Of a stretch of 64,000 bases of DNA, positions 41,382 to 52,944 are shown piece by piece (the first letter of the stretch is position 1; every line of letters begins with the position of its first letter). Origin of the DNA: Tubulanus polymorphus (Eukaryota > Nemertea > Palaeonemertea > Tubulaniformes > Tubulanidae). The stretch is taken from contig NC_134028.1 of NCBI RefSeq assembly GCF_964204645.1, positions 14,189,263 through 14,253,262 of the forward strand, written 5' to 3'. The translations under genes and the position numbers were made by a program. The notes beneath the pieces are model-generated. The model was not told the origin of the DNA, ran no database searches, and saw nothing but the letters and a program-made list of their open reading frames with translations.

Positions 41382-41959
41382 GTGCCCGTAAACCTGTCAG
41401 ACACGCGAACGCCGGACTCGTAAACTCTTGGACTCGGACCCGCTGAGCAATAAATTCATAAAATTGACTTTGAAATTGATTGTGGAGAAGAGAGGGAATT
41501 ATTCGATAGCTCTTCCTCGAAAAGAAGAGAGAAATATCGGAAAGAAAACACAAGATGGCTACTAATTGAACGGGGCCAAATTTCCGATGTTCCGAAGTGA
41601 TGGGTAAAAATCAACGTGTGACAGAAAAAAATGTAGTTAATTATCTTACAATATCGAAATATGTGCTCTCTTTTTAAACTAAATGGAGTGATACGCAATT
41701 AATCACATGGCCTGTATTAAAAGATAGAACATTCAAGTTGGATATTTATAAGTCGAAACATGTGAACAGAAACTAAAACTTTGATGTCAGTGACCAGTAT
41801 GGAATTACACAACGACAATTGGCTTTAAACTCAACAAACATTATTAAAGAATGTTTCAAACAAAATGATTTATATAACGACATGAATAAACTTGTTTTAC
41901 AAAACAAGAAAGTACATTTTGAACTTTTGAATGGTCGAATCCCATTTATTCACAGTAAC

Positions 41960-42190
41960 CTGTGATGTGGCGATTCTCGGAGCCCTCCTTCTTGATGACG
42001 TCACTAACAAGTGGTCACGGCCGTACGCGTGCACTCATTTCTTTGAAAATCTAGCTTCCTCGCGGAGCGGAGCCTGGTGACGCTGCGCCCCGCCCCCTTC
42101 GCGCTACGAAATATCTTATTTCCAGTCAGCAGAGACAGGTTCTAAAGATCATAGAGTGCATCGCTGGAAGGTTTCCGATCCATATAACTG
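41960..42190 (+). promoter_or_regulatory. CpG-rich host promoter candidate
   Basis: Contains the palindrome TGACGTCA (41996-42003, the classic CRE), a GC box CCCCGCCCCC (42088-42097) and dense CpG in otherwise AT-rich DNA. Directly upstream of the probable first exon. Confidence 0.5.
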
Positions 42191-42273
42191 AATTTGAATT
42201 GGTGCGGTGGCGCTCTCAATGCGGAAGTTTTTTTCATTCCGAATTTTTCAGTCGACGACGGACGTTTATCGTT
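42190..42273 (+). other. Probable first exon of a host gene
   Basis: Ends at a good donor, CGTT/GTAAGTGATG (GT at 42274). The start is uncertain. Probably untranslated leader. Confidence 0.4.
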
Positions 42274-42817
42274 GTAAGTGATGTAATATGTAAAAAGATA
42301 CAGGGAAACCTATCTCAATTTGTTTTTAGCGATGCAGCGGAACTAATAAGGAACATTTTGATATATAACATGACCATAGTACACTACTATTCCTGATGGA
42401 ATAATAAGCTCCACTTGACAAACTTAACAAAGTTAATGCTGCATCTATATCATGAAACCTAAGAAAGATTATTCTATTATTTAGGCCTATTCAAATTTTC
42501 TGTCCACTACCACGTGGAAAAAAGACCCAGTCAAAATTGTGCATCACGCCTTGACGAAGAAATTGGTTCTAGGCTATAAATTTTACGACTCAAACGAATC
42601 TTTCCCTCAACAAAGCCGCTTTTAGTTTGAAGCAAAATGTCATTTGCTTTTAAAATGTGTAACTAGGCCTAATCAAAAGGATATTTCAAAAGCAAACTAT
42701 GCCGGGCCAAGAGCCATATTGAATTCAATTTTTTCCGAACCATTATGCCTCTTTCATCATTACATTGTTTATCCTATTTTAAGATCTTAGGCCTACAAGT
42801 AGAGAGAGGGACTACGT

Positions 42818-43324
42818 TGGGTTCAAATCGGAATTTTAAGATTTATTTCATTTAATTTCAGGTTTTCACTGTAGATTGGCGTTGTGGGAGTTCATAGTTG
42901 TTTGATAATCCATCATTAGTAAGTGTAAGGCTATTTGAGGGATTCGAAACCGACATTTTGTAAATTTTGTAGCTTTATTACGTTTAATTCCAGATGTTTA
43001 TCATGACACGTTTCATTTTGGGGGTTTGTCAGCGAGTTGGTATGCTGTCGGCAGAAGTAGTTTGATAATTCGTTTCATGTAAGTAAATAGCTATTTGAAG
43101 GATTCGAAACCGAAATCTGTATGGTGAATTTTTTAGTTGTATTTTGTTTGATTCTAGGTGAATAGGACGTGATTCATTTTGGGAGTTTGTCCGCGAGTTT
43201 GTATACTGTCAAATTAAGTTTCTTCGTCAATTTGTCGTATGTAAGTATCAATCTATAGGTTATATATTAGGGGTTCGATACAGAAATTCGGTGAATTCCT
43301 CAGATATATTTTAATTTATTCCAG
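42818..43324 (+). repeat. Tandemly repeated exon units in the host gene leader
   Basis: Three exon-like units with acceptor and donor: 42862-42918 (TTTAATTTCAG ... GTAAGTGTAA), 42994-43078 (TTTAATTCCAG ... GTAAGTAAAT) and 43158-43240 (TTGATTCTAG ... GTAAGTATCA). Exons share CATTTTGGGRGTTTGTC.GCGAGTT; introns share GGATTCGAAACCGA. Unit length is about 130-165 bp, so an exon with its flanking intron was duplicated in tandem. No long frame runs through them, so they are likely leader exons. Confidence 0.6.
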
Positions 43325-43430
43325 GTTGTTATCAGAAAAATATGTACTTTATTTCATAGGTTGGTCTTTGATTGAAAACTAAAAATGGATGATAGTTCTA
43401 AATTTGATGTTGATTCACATGACCAATCTA
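43325..43430 (+). CDS. First coding exon of a host gene (partial)
   Basis: Follows the acceptor TTTATTCCAG (AG at 43323-43324); an alternative acceptor is TTTCATAG near 43359. ATG 43385 in AAAAATGGATG context opens MDDSSKFDVDSHDQS and ends at the strong donor CTA/GTAAGTATGG (43431). The following exons are not identified in the window. Product unknown. Confidence 0.45.
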
Positions 43431-44587
43431 GTAAGTATGGCTCACTCGTCTTTTAGAATGAGAGACCTATTGCATTAATCTTTAATTCAAGTTGCTATAC
43501 AACCTTTTTATACAGATATTTACCTTATCAATATAAACATGTATTTGCCATTAGCCATACAATTCAGTAAAACTTTTCCCGTCCAGATTTTGAAACATCA
43601 TTTGACTCAATTTTTCCTCCTAGAAAATTGCTTTAGCTCGTTCCAATGTTCGCAGTAAAAGTGAATTGTAGCATGTATGATTCCCATCCATCAATTTTGT
43701 CTTGTTTCGTATTTTTAGCGAAAATCTCGATGGTGGCCAGATGGTGGCCAGAAAAAGACATATTCTTGGGAAATATTTAAAGACGCATGGCAAACACACT
43801 TATTGTTCACTTTTTTCCTCTCCTTATTTTGAAATTGAAGTATTGTAATAAAATATTGATTTATTTTTGTTGATCAACGGAACTAGTTTCGTTGTTTTCT
43901 TTCTTAATTTACATTTGAATTGGATGGTCATCTTGCGTAGTAGTCAGTTTGTCATCGAAGCAATACAGTCTAACTTGTTGACGTCTCAGATGCAGCGGGG
44001 CAGGGCGGTCATTATATTGTGGACTTATCCAAATTACACTTACACAGCCCAACGTGTTTCAGTGTGTAAACTCCGACGTACTCGGCATTATAAGACAGCG
44101 AGGAATTGAGTTTTAGTCATCTGAGCCCTCGGCTTGATTCGACCAAAAAGACCTTAACTGACTTCACAGAATTTGATTATGAGTCAAGGATTTTCTAAAT
44201 TTCTGAATGTTTTCTCTGGTTTTAAGATCAATTCAAATTCAATCTTCAAAATATTTTATTGAAAGAAATTTTACTGAAGACAGATTTTGATATATGATAA
44301 GGATATATCTAGGCAAATAATCACAGCAAAATCAACTGATGATCATCAAGGTGAAGTTTTCATTCATCTTCGGCTAATTTGTCTACCCCTCATGATTGAA
44401 GCATTTTGGTTACTCGCGCCAATTAGTCAGCCACAGTCGATTTTCATGCCATCTGACCTCTTTCTGTAATTAAGCAATCAAATGTAAGAATTACTTAGGT
44501 AAGGAGCGAAATAATATATAGATATCTTAGGAGACTATTTGAAATCATGAGTTTGTTGTGAAAATCTATTACTACAGTCTCGTAGAG

Positions 44588-44593
44588 CATAGA
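44588..44593. repeat. Left target-site duplication of E3 (CATAGA)
   Basis: CATAGA before the E3 end is repeated at 61850-61855. Confidence 0.92.
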
Positions 44594-45180
44594 AGTAATA
44601 GGGAATATGTTGTTTCAGATCAAAGGTCGAACGGTCGAGTTCATTAAAAACAAAACATTAAAAGTAATTTAAAACTATAATATATTTTCATAACCGTGTG
44701 CATTTTATATTAAAACTAAATATTTATTCTAAGATATCAATAATTTAAAAAGCATATTGTATTAAATCAATTGGTCGCTCCACTTCGCTACCGCTCCGCT
44801 CCGCGACCAATTGATTTATTTACAATACACACATTCATATAATCAAATATATTCAAATAATAATAATATTCAACTGAAATTCACACGGTTATGAAAATAT
44901 ATTATAGTTTTAAATTACTTTTAATATTTGTTATTAATGAACTCGACCATTCAACCTTTAACCTGAAACAACATATTCCCTATTACTCATAAAATATTCA
45001 TATATATGAATAAAATATAAATGAATAACTTCTAAAATCAATTTTAATAAAAAATTTGATATTAAAATGGAAGCAAATAAGTACTACTGCCCAACATGTA
45101 AAATCAATATAGATAAATCCCAAAAAGCAAGACACAATAAAACTAAAACACATTTAGAGAATAAATTGAAACTAGAATAT
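44594..45180 (+). repeat. Left TIR of E3, reaching into the polymerase gene
   Basis: Matches the reverse complement of 61265-61849. It includes a foldback (44594-44986, GC hairpin centre at about 44772-44813) and, at its inner edge, the first 38 codons of the polymerase gene (ATG 45067), which are identical at the other end. Confidence 0.9.
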
Positions 45181-48100
45181 AAAGATGATATATTAGAAAC
45201 TAAATTAGATGAATTAAAGAATGAAAAAAGAATGAAGAAACATATAAATGTGATACATGATAAAAGATATTATAAAGAACATTTAAAATCTAAAAGTCAT
45301 ATTAGAAATATGAATAATGATATTTTAGGTGAAGATTATTTTGATAATGATAATGATAAGAAACATAAGACAATTAAAAGAATAAGAAATAAATTAAACA
45401 ATAAAAGACCATACATGGAAGATGTAAGAAATTATATTAATTCATTAGATAATAAAAAAGATATAGAGATAACCGAAGCATTCAAAAGTGATATTGGCCC
45501 AGCAGCTATCGAGTTTAAATTTCATAAAGGAAAAACATTAGAAGAAAATAAAAAACATTTAGAAAATATGAAAGAAATAATAAAAATAATAACTGATGTT
45601 GAATATCCTAAAATTAGTATATCTTCTAATGTAAAGTTTATAAAATCTGAAGATAAACCAATATATAATATAAATTCTCATTCACAACATATTATTTCAA
45701 AACAACATATAGATGATAAATTAGATAAATGTTATAATGAAGTAAAAACTAAAATAGAAGAGAAATATTTTGAAGGATCTGGTTTAATATTTGATGAAAT
45801 AATATTTATGACTTTACATGTTTATAACACAAAATTATAATAAGTTAACTAAATCAAAACCAATAGATGAAAATAATGTATCATATTATAAAGATGATAA
45901 TATTAACGATCAAGTTATATCAAATTACCATTTAAAACTAATGCTGTTATAAATGTACAAAATTCTGATGATAAATGTGTTCTATGGTCAATAATTAGTT
46001 GCTTACATCCTGCAACTTATAATATTTGTAGATTAACTCATTATAAACCATTTGAAAATAATTATAAGATAGATAAGTATCCAGTTAGAATTAAAAATAT
46101 CCCAAAAATAGAAAGAGATAATGATTTAAGAATAAATGTATTTGATTTAATCAAATAACCAAATACAAAAGGTAACAATATTAAACATTATACATTAGAA
46201 CCTTTATATCTATCAAAAGATTATGATTCAAACGATGTTATAGATATATTATATTATGAGAATCATTACATGTGGATTAAACAAATCGATTTATTTTTTA
46301 AATCAGAAAATGATCACACTCGTAAAATATATGTAGAAAATGTTTTCATAGATTCAGTAATGAAAGTGCATTATTAAATCATAAACAATTATGTGAAAAT
46401 CATGATTATTGTAAATTAGTTTTACCAAATGAAAAGGATAAAATATTAGAATTCAAAAAATATGATTACCAAAATAAAGTACCATTTGTAATATATGGAG
46501 ATTTTGAATCATTAAATAAAGAATTAACTGATCAAAATAGAAAAGAAATATATTATAAAAGAAAGAAATTAAATTATAATGAAAATGATTTTTCAGATGA
46601 ACCACCAAAAACAAATACAATTAAAAAGTTTCATCAATCAGCTGCAGCTTTCGGATTATATATCAAATCTGATTATCCAGAACTAATTGAAAGTGAATAT
46701 TATCATTATAGAAATGAAAATGTTATCAATCATTTTTGTGACTTATTAATTGAATATGAAATAAGATTTAGTAAATTATTGAATACAAATATAGAAATTA
46801 TAATGACAGAAGAAGATAAAGAAGCATTTGCGTTTGCAGATAAATGCTATTATTGTGAAAAGATATTTAATTATAAAGATAAAAAAGTAAGAGACCATGA
46901 TCATTTGAATGGAAAGTTTAGAGGCGCTGCACATGAGAATTGTAACTTACAAGCTAAGAAAATTAATTTTGTACCAGTTATATTTCATAATCTATCAGGA
47001 TATGATGCATATTTATTCATCAAACAGTTATGTCATAAAATAGAAGAAATTAATAATGAAATAGAAAGATTAAATTCAAATAGATCAAAAGATAAAATAC
47101 CAACTTATAAATTTAGAATGTTAGCTAAAACATCTGAGAATTATATATCATTCCAATTTGGGTGTTTAAGATTTATAGATTCATATAGATTTTTAAATAG
47201 TTCATTAGATAACTTATCAAAATCATTAGTTGATGATGAATTAAAAATATTAAAACAACACTACCCAAATAATGATGATTTCCAATTAATGAGATATAAA
47301 GGCGCAATTCCATATTCATTTTATAAATCACATAATGATTTTAACATAACTGAATTATTAAAAGAACAATTCTATGATGACTTAAAAAATGAATATGTTA
47401 AAGATGAAGTATATAATAGAACATTGAATATTTGGAATCATTTCAAAATAGAAAATCATGGACAATTAGTAGATTTATATTTAAAATCAGATGTATTATT
47501 ATTAACCGATATATTCGAAAAGTTTAGAGATGTAAACCTAAAATATTTTAACATTGATCCTTGTCATTGTTATTCATCACCAGGTTTAACATGGGATTGT
47601 GGATTAAAATTTACAGATATAAAAATGGATTTGTTAACAAATATAGATCAATTACTATTATTTGAAAAATCTATAAGAGGAGGAGTTTCGGGTGTATTAG
47701 GTGATAGATATTTCAATGTAAATGATGAAGGATATAAGTTATTATATATAGGTGCAAATAATTTGTATGGTTGGGCAATGATGGAACCACAACCTTATGG
47801 AGTATTTGAATTAACTGAAGTTTTACAGAATGAAAATAATGATAAATTTGATTGGAAGAAAAGAATTCTAGATATTGCAGATGATTCAGATACTGGATAC
47901 TTCTTTGTTGTAGATTTAGAATATCCTGAAGATAAAAAATTTAAATCTAGAAATCTAGCTTACTGTCCCGAACATAAAACTGTAACTCATGAAGAATTAT
48001 CAAATTACCAAAAAAGAATTAAACCCGAAAATCATATTCATACAGAAAAGTTAATGGTAACTCAAGAAGATAAATATAATTATGTAGTACATTATAGAAT

Positions 48101-49060
48101 GTTAAAGTTTTATTTGAATCAAGGAATGATTATAAAAAAGTACATAGATATATTTCGTTCAGTCAATCTAAATGGTTAGAAAATATATAGATTTTACCAC
48201 CAAACAGAGAACTGAAGCTAAAACTGATTTCGAGAAAGATTTCTTCAAGTTAATGAATAATGCATTCTATGGTAAGACTTGTGAAAATATTAGAAATAGA
48301 AATGATATTGAGTTAGTTAGTAATGGTAAAAGAATTAGACATTTACAATCATATCCTAAGTTCATTGGTAACAGAATATTTGATGAAAATTTAGCTGCAG
48401 TTAAGATGAGAAGAACATCAATGAAATTTAATAAACCAATCTATGTTGGCGCTTCAGTTTTAGAATTATCAAAATTACTAATGTATGAATTTTATTATAA
48501 TAGAATTACAACCACTTTTTGGAGAAAAACATATAGAAATATTATATTTTGATACCGATTCTTACATATTAAAGATAAAAACTGATAACATAACAGATGA
48601 TTTAAAAACATTAAAACATCATTTTGATTTCAGTAACTATCCTAAAAATCATGAATTGTTTAGCAATGAAAATAAAAAAGTTCCAGGGAAGTTTAAGGAT
48701 GAATTAGGTGGTGAAGAAATGATTGAATTCATTGGTATTAGATCTAAAATGTATTCATATAAAACTAAAGAACATGAAGCTAAAAAGTTAAAAGGAATAA
48801 CCAAAAGTGTAGTAGAAAAGAATATTCATTTAAAAGATTACATCAATTGTATATTCAATGAAGAAGTTAGAAAACATAGGATGAGATGTTTAAGATCTGA
48901 AGATCATGAAATGTTTATTGAAGAAATTGAAAAGATAAGTCTAAACCCATTTGATGATAAAAGATATATTTTAGATGATGGAATTCATACAGTTGCTTAT
49001 GGTTGCAATTTAGATGAATACTTAAAATTTAAAAGAGAAGAAACAAGGAGAACGAGATAA
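45067..49060 (+). pseudogene. Protein-primed DNA polymerase B (E3), broken
   Basis: Starts MEANKYYCPTCKINIDKSQK, a C2H2 finger encoded inside the TIR; the second finger (intact in E4) is damaged. Then a region with NVQNSDDKCVLW..ISCLHPAT and HYMWIKQIDLFF, the exonuclease YGDFES, the CYYCEK...RDHDHLNGKFRGAAHENC HNH-like insert, exonuclease II/III, and polymerase motifs, ending with DTDS at 48551-48562. Frame breaks occur near 45836, 45900, 46157, 46330, 48130-48185 and 48500. The longest open part is 46779-48179 (466 codons). Confidence 0.95.
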
Positions 49061-49112
49061 TGAAAAGAATTCTAACGTGTTAATCAAATTTTAATAAAAA
49101 TATGTATTATAA

Positions 49113-49466
49113 ATGGAGAGTAAACAAACACACAGTGAGAACAACAAATTATTTCTAGATAGAATAAAAGATACTACAAATGTAAAATCTGTAGATTATA
49201 AATTCAAAAAGTTAACAGAATTAACAATTCATAAGAAATATCTAATTACAAATATTGATACAGTTACTAATAACTATGGAGATAAATTAGTTATACACTT
49301 AGAATATGAAGGATTAAAAGGAAATACAAATAAATTCAGAACATATTTACCAGATAGATTTCATAGATCATCAAGTGAAGACCTAGAAGAATTATGTTCT
49401 GGAGATTTCTATTTCGTATACAAAGGTAAGAATGAAAAAGGGCACCATGAAATAGATTTCGAATAA
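49113..49466 (+). CDS. Small conserved protein, possible OB-fold ssDNA-binding protein (E3, intact)
   Basis: 117 aa, full-length version of the E1 gene at 6119, ending KGKNEKGHHEIDFE. ATG follows TATTATAA. The beta-rich central pattern (YLITNID.VTN.YGDKLVIHLEYEG ... FRTYLPDRFH) supports a small beta-barrel; the ssDNA-binding role is a guess based on its place next to the polymerase. Confidence 0.62.
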   Translation: MESKQTHSENNKLFLDRIKDTTNVKSVDYKFKKLTELTIHKKYLITNIDTVTNNYGDKLVIHLEYEGLKGNTNKFRTYLPDRFHRSSSEDLEELCSGDFYFVYKGKNEKGHHEIDFE

Positions 49467-49483
49467 GAAAATATGTAAAATAA

Positions 49484-50228
49484 ATGGCGGAATTAAAAGA
49501 ATACAGAATATTTGCTTACAAATTATAAATCTCATAATTTACTAGTACAATTAGATAGAGAATTTAGGAATTGTGTAGATTCAAAATTAGTTAATATAAG
49601 TTTATGTAATTCTTTTTATAATGTATCGGATAAAACTATTGAACATAGAGTCTTTTTAATTCATGATAGAAATAAAAGTAAATGGTTTCATCTTTATCTT
49701 AAACCAGGATTATATAATTTAGAAACATTAGCTCAAGAAATTAATAAAAGAGCTCGGTTGAAAATGGGTGCATCTGCTGGATTTGGTTTAAGACTTATTA
49801 AAAGTGATAGCTCTGATAAAATAAGAATAAAATTAGGCAATGAAGATCAACATCAATTTCTAGTTAAAAAACCTTTAGCTAACATTTTAGGAATAACCCC
49901 AGATGTAAGGATACGCAATGCTGATGCTACACCAAATATAATGCCTTTTACACACTTTTATATTTATTGCAATTTAATCGATCCTACAAAAACATTCGAA
50001 GCAACTAAAGATATAACTTGTAATTCTGGTTTACTAAACATTTTACCATTGAAGAATGTTAAAGAATTTGGAACGCAAATAAATTATAATTTAACAGAAT
50101 GTGATTTCAAACCATGCATTCCTAAATTTAATAATTTTAGATTAGAAATTAGAAATCACAATGGATACTTAATTGATTTAAATAATTTCCCTGTAATTTA
50201 TGAATTAGTTATAAGATGTAGAGAGTAA
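49484..50228 (+). pseudogene. Minor capsid (penton-type) protein (E3), 14-bp deletion
   Basis: From ATG 49484 the sequence encodes MAELKEYRIF, then a 14-bp deletion relative to E1 shifts the frame; the rest (238 codons, 49512-50228) is open. Beta-rich with YNLETLAQEIN, KIRIKLGNEDQHQFLV, FTHFYIYCNLID, ILPLKNVKEFG and LEIRNHNGYLIDLNNFPVIY. Length and place fit the single jelly-roll penton protein of Polintons; fold inferred, not computed. Confidence 0.62.
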
Positions 50229-50245
50229 TTTTTTTCACTATATAA

Positions 50246-50587
50246 ATGAATATAACTGTTGGGCCGAGTATATGTTTTGGGTTTGATTTTAAACATGGTA
50301 AAGAAATGAGAATTAAACTAAATGATGTAATTACTGATATAAAAAGTAAATCATTTAACAATGCATCAATGATTAATAAAGAAAATTATAATATAGAAAA
50401 AGTAATTGATTTAATTAAATCACCTTTAGAATATTATGAATTAAATGAAGATGGAATTATTGATGATATTAAAAACATATTAACCAAAATATATGATAAT
50501 CATAAAACTAGTAATGAAATAAATGTTGAATTAATCATAAATAAGTTAACTAAATATTTTGATGATAGTAATTTATTTGATAAATAA
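50246..50587 (+). CDS. Small conserved protein, 113 aa (E3, intact)
   Basis: MNITVGPSICFGFDFKHGKE start, then helical and acidic (LIKSPLEYYELNEDGIIDDIKNILTKIYDNH). No recognised domain. ATG follows TATATAA; the stop abuts the next ATG. Confidence 0.62.
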   Translation: MNITVGPSICFGFDFKHGKEMRIKLNDVITDIKSKSFNNASMINKENYNIEKVIDLIKSPLEYYELNEDGIIDDIKNILTKIYDNHKTSNEINVELIINKLTKYFDDSNLFDK

Positions 50588-50809
50588 ATGAGTGATAATA
50601 AGTGGATAATAACTGGATTATATAATGGAGCATTACTATCAGTTGGAACTGTTGGTTATTCAATGGTATCAAAAAAAGTATTCCAAATGGGAAGTGTTAA
50701 TGTTGATAGATTTGATATAAATGATATTTTAAAATTAACATTAGCAGTTACTTTATCTAATTTAACTATTGATTATTTGGAAAAACAAAAATATATTCCT
50801 CCCATATAA
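50588..50809 (+). CDS. Small membrane protein, 73 aa (E3, intact)
   Basis: Two hydrophobic segments (about 5-26 and 46-63); differs from the E1 copy at a handful of residues (for example SKKVFQM for LKKVFKM). Recurrent small Polinton gene, function unknown. Confidence 0.72.
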   Translation: MSDNKWIITGLYNGALLSVGTVGYSMVSKKVFQMGSVNVDRFDINDILKLTLAVTLSNLTIDYLEKQKYIPPI

Positions 50810-50814
50810 ATGCA

Positions 50815-50836
50815 TAATTTTTTTGCTAAATAAATG
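50815..50836 (+). promoter_or_regulatory. T-run plus TAAATAAATG start element (E3)
   Basis: TAATTTTTTTGCTAAATAAATG before the next gene, matching the E1 site before 8316. Similar sites are at 51229-51251, 51682-51702, 52926-52947 and 54649-54674. Confidence 0.5.
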
Positions 50837-51228
50837 GCTTCTGCAATTATAACTATTATAGGATCGGCAATTGTTAACGCTTTAGCATTTACTGGTGGCG
50901 GTTATTTATATAAGCATATTGATAAAAATAGTTCATTAGGAGAACAAAGAAGACATAATTTAGCATTAGAGAAATATAATAAAGCAGCAGAAGAATATAG
51001 AGAAAAACGACAAAACTATATGGATTACATAAATAAAGAATTATATGATCAGAAGATTTCACATAGAGATTTTCAATCAGTCGATGATGCAATGAGTTTA
51101 TATAACGCAGTAACAAATAAAGAAAAATTACATCTATACAAACCAATGAACAGAAGAAATATGAAATAATATGCATTTTAGGTGAAACTGTTATTGTTAT
51201 ATTTGTTGCTTATAAGTTTACTAATTAG
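50834..51228 (+). pseudogene. Two-segment membrane protein (E3), C-terminal frameshift
   Basis: Residues 1-102 are open with the ALAFTGGGYLYKHIDK membrane start and RRHNLALEKYNKAAEEY. A deletion near 51145 removes the KLSDYYTPS segment and shifts the frame, so the C-terminal membrane helix is out of frame and the open frame ends at 51169. Confidence 0.7.
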
Positions 51229-51248
51229 TAATTTTTTTTTCTAAATAA

Positions 51249-51683
51249 ATGGAAGATAAAGTTGATAATATTGATATTATTCCTCATGATATAAATAAAA
51301 CTAAATTAAAAACATATTTAGAAAAACAAATATTAGAATTTGAAAGTGACTTAAAAGTTAAAAAGAAAAAATATTTAAATAGTAAAATTATATATTATCT
51401 TACTATCAGTGGTTCGGTTACAATTTGTTCGGTAATAACATTTCTAGCAATATTCAGTCCATTAACACCTTTAGCTATATCAATTGGTGTATTAGGATTA
51501 AGTTCAAGTGTTTTAACTGGTATAAGTTCAAAATTAAATATAAAAAGTAATAAAGAAAAAATTAAAACTAATATAAAAGAAATTAATAAATTAAAGAATA
51601 CACTAGATTATATAATAAGTTTAAATGGCCATATAACAGTTGAAGAACAAGATAAATTATTAAAAGAATTAGTTAATTATTAA
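51249..51683 (+). CDS. Membrane protein with two transmembrane segments, 144 aa (E3, intact)
   Basis: Full homologue of 8316-8741 with three extra N-terminal residues. Segments IIYYLTISGSVTICSVITFL and LAISIGVLGLSSSVLTGI, lysine-rich coiled end. Function unknown. Confidence 0.7.
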   Translation: MEDKVDNIDIIPHDINKTKLKTYLEKQILEFESDLKVKKKKYLNSKIIYYLTISGSVTICSVITFLAIFSPLTPLAISIGVLGLSSSVLTGISSKLNIKSNKEKIKTNIKEINKLKNTLDYIISLNGHITVEEQDKLLKELVNY

Positions 51684-51699
51684 TTTTTTATTTATATAA

Positions 51700-52928
51700 A
51701 TGGTAGATAGTTTTCCAAAAGCTTTCCAATATAATAAATCAATTAAATATAATATTCCAGCAATAGATTTTAATAAAGATATTACATATAGAAATGAAGT
51801 TTTAGATTCATTAACTAATTTAGAAATTTTTGTTACTGAAACTAATAATTTTAATGCTAAGATGGAAAATATATTTCATGTATATTTAATTAATTTTAGA
51901 AAATTGAAAGATGAAAAACAATGGATATTAAAATCTAATATGAAGTATTGGCTTTACCAGGATCAAGATATTTCAAAGAATTAGATAATAATATTAATTT
52001 ATCAAAGTTTTATAAAATTTGTAATGAATTTAATATAGATATAAGTAATTCTGATTTTAGAACAAAAATTGGAACAATAAGATCACTTCCTTGCCCTAAA
52101 AAGATTGCAGAATATTGTGCACTTCCCATACCATCTAATAGTTTTTATATCTATAATAATAAATTAGGTTATGGTAAAATAGAAACTAAGGATTTAGAAA
52201 CATTAAATTTCAATAAATTACCGACATTTTATGATAATTTAAAACAAGAAAACAATAATGGTTGGGTTTATTTCATTTTAGAAAATAGTGAAGGTTTTAC
52301 TAAATCAGGTATAGAAAGAATAAATCAATCTATTAGAACTTATTTGATATGTATTTTAGGATCGCAAGTTGAAACAAGATCCCCAATAATTGGAAATTTA
52401 AATACATCATTTGATACACAGAAACAATTCAAAGTATTATTTAAAGATTCCATTCATAATGATAAAAATAGATCGATTCCAGAAAACATTATAAGATATC
52501 AAAATTAATTAGATAAATCTCATGTAAGACTTAATTATTGTATAGGCCCTAATCTATTAATTATTTCTAATGATTTAGTATTAAAGATAGGAAATATAAT
52601 TGGTTATAATAATCTAATTAAAACTGCAACAATAAATAATTCATTTGGATTGAATGATATAAATAAAAAGATTATTACTGCTCCAAAATTAATGGAAGGT
52701 GAAAAAAATAAAAAATACATTCAATCAACTGAAACTAAAACTAAGAATATTAAATTGGTTAATGATTCCAAAATAAAAGATTACAATACTACAGAAAATA
52801 TTAAAACTGATAATATTCAACATGATATAATTAAACTAAATGATGATAATAAATCCCATGAAAATACTAAATTAGCTTTAACTTGTATAGGAATTGTAAT
52901 CGGAGGAATATTATATTTTAAATTTTAA
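51700..52928 (+). pseudogene. Large conserved Polinton protein (E3), deletion and stop
   Basis: ATG after TATATAA. About 165 bp are deleted at about 51950 (the CATTGYGISW region of E1 is gone) and a TAA replaces Tyr at about 52506. Remaining motifs: INQSIRTYLICILGSQVETR, SPIIGNLNTSF, FGLNDINKKI and the C-terminal anchor LALTCIGIVIGGILYF. Confidence 0.72.
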
Positions 52929-52944
52929 TTTTTTTATTATGTAA

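Larger units (their letters stand above)
41382..44593. other. Host region with the 5' end of a probable host gene
   Basis: Higher GC than the elements. It holds a CpG-rich promoter-like segment (about 41960-42190), splice-site-bounded exon candidates on the plus strand to 43430, and AGGCCTA words. The remaining 43431-44587 shows no clear exon and is probably intron; the last six bases are the E3 duplication. Confidence 0.6.

Noticed and set aside
44287-44469. Possible host exon frames at 43867-44109 and 44287-44469
   Set aside because: No clear acceptor/donor pair bounds them and no motif is visible; probably intron sequence.
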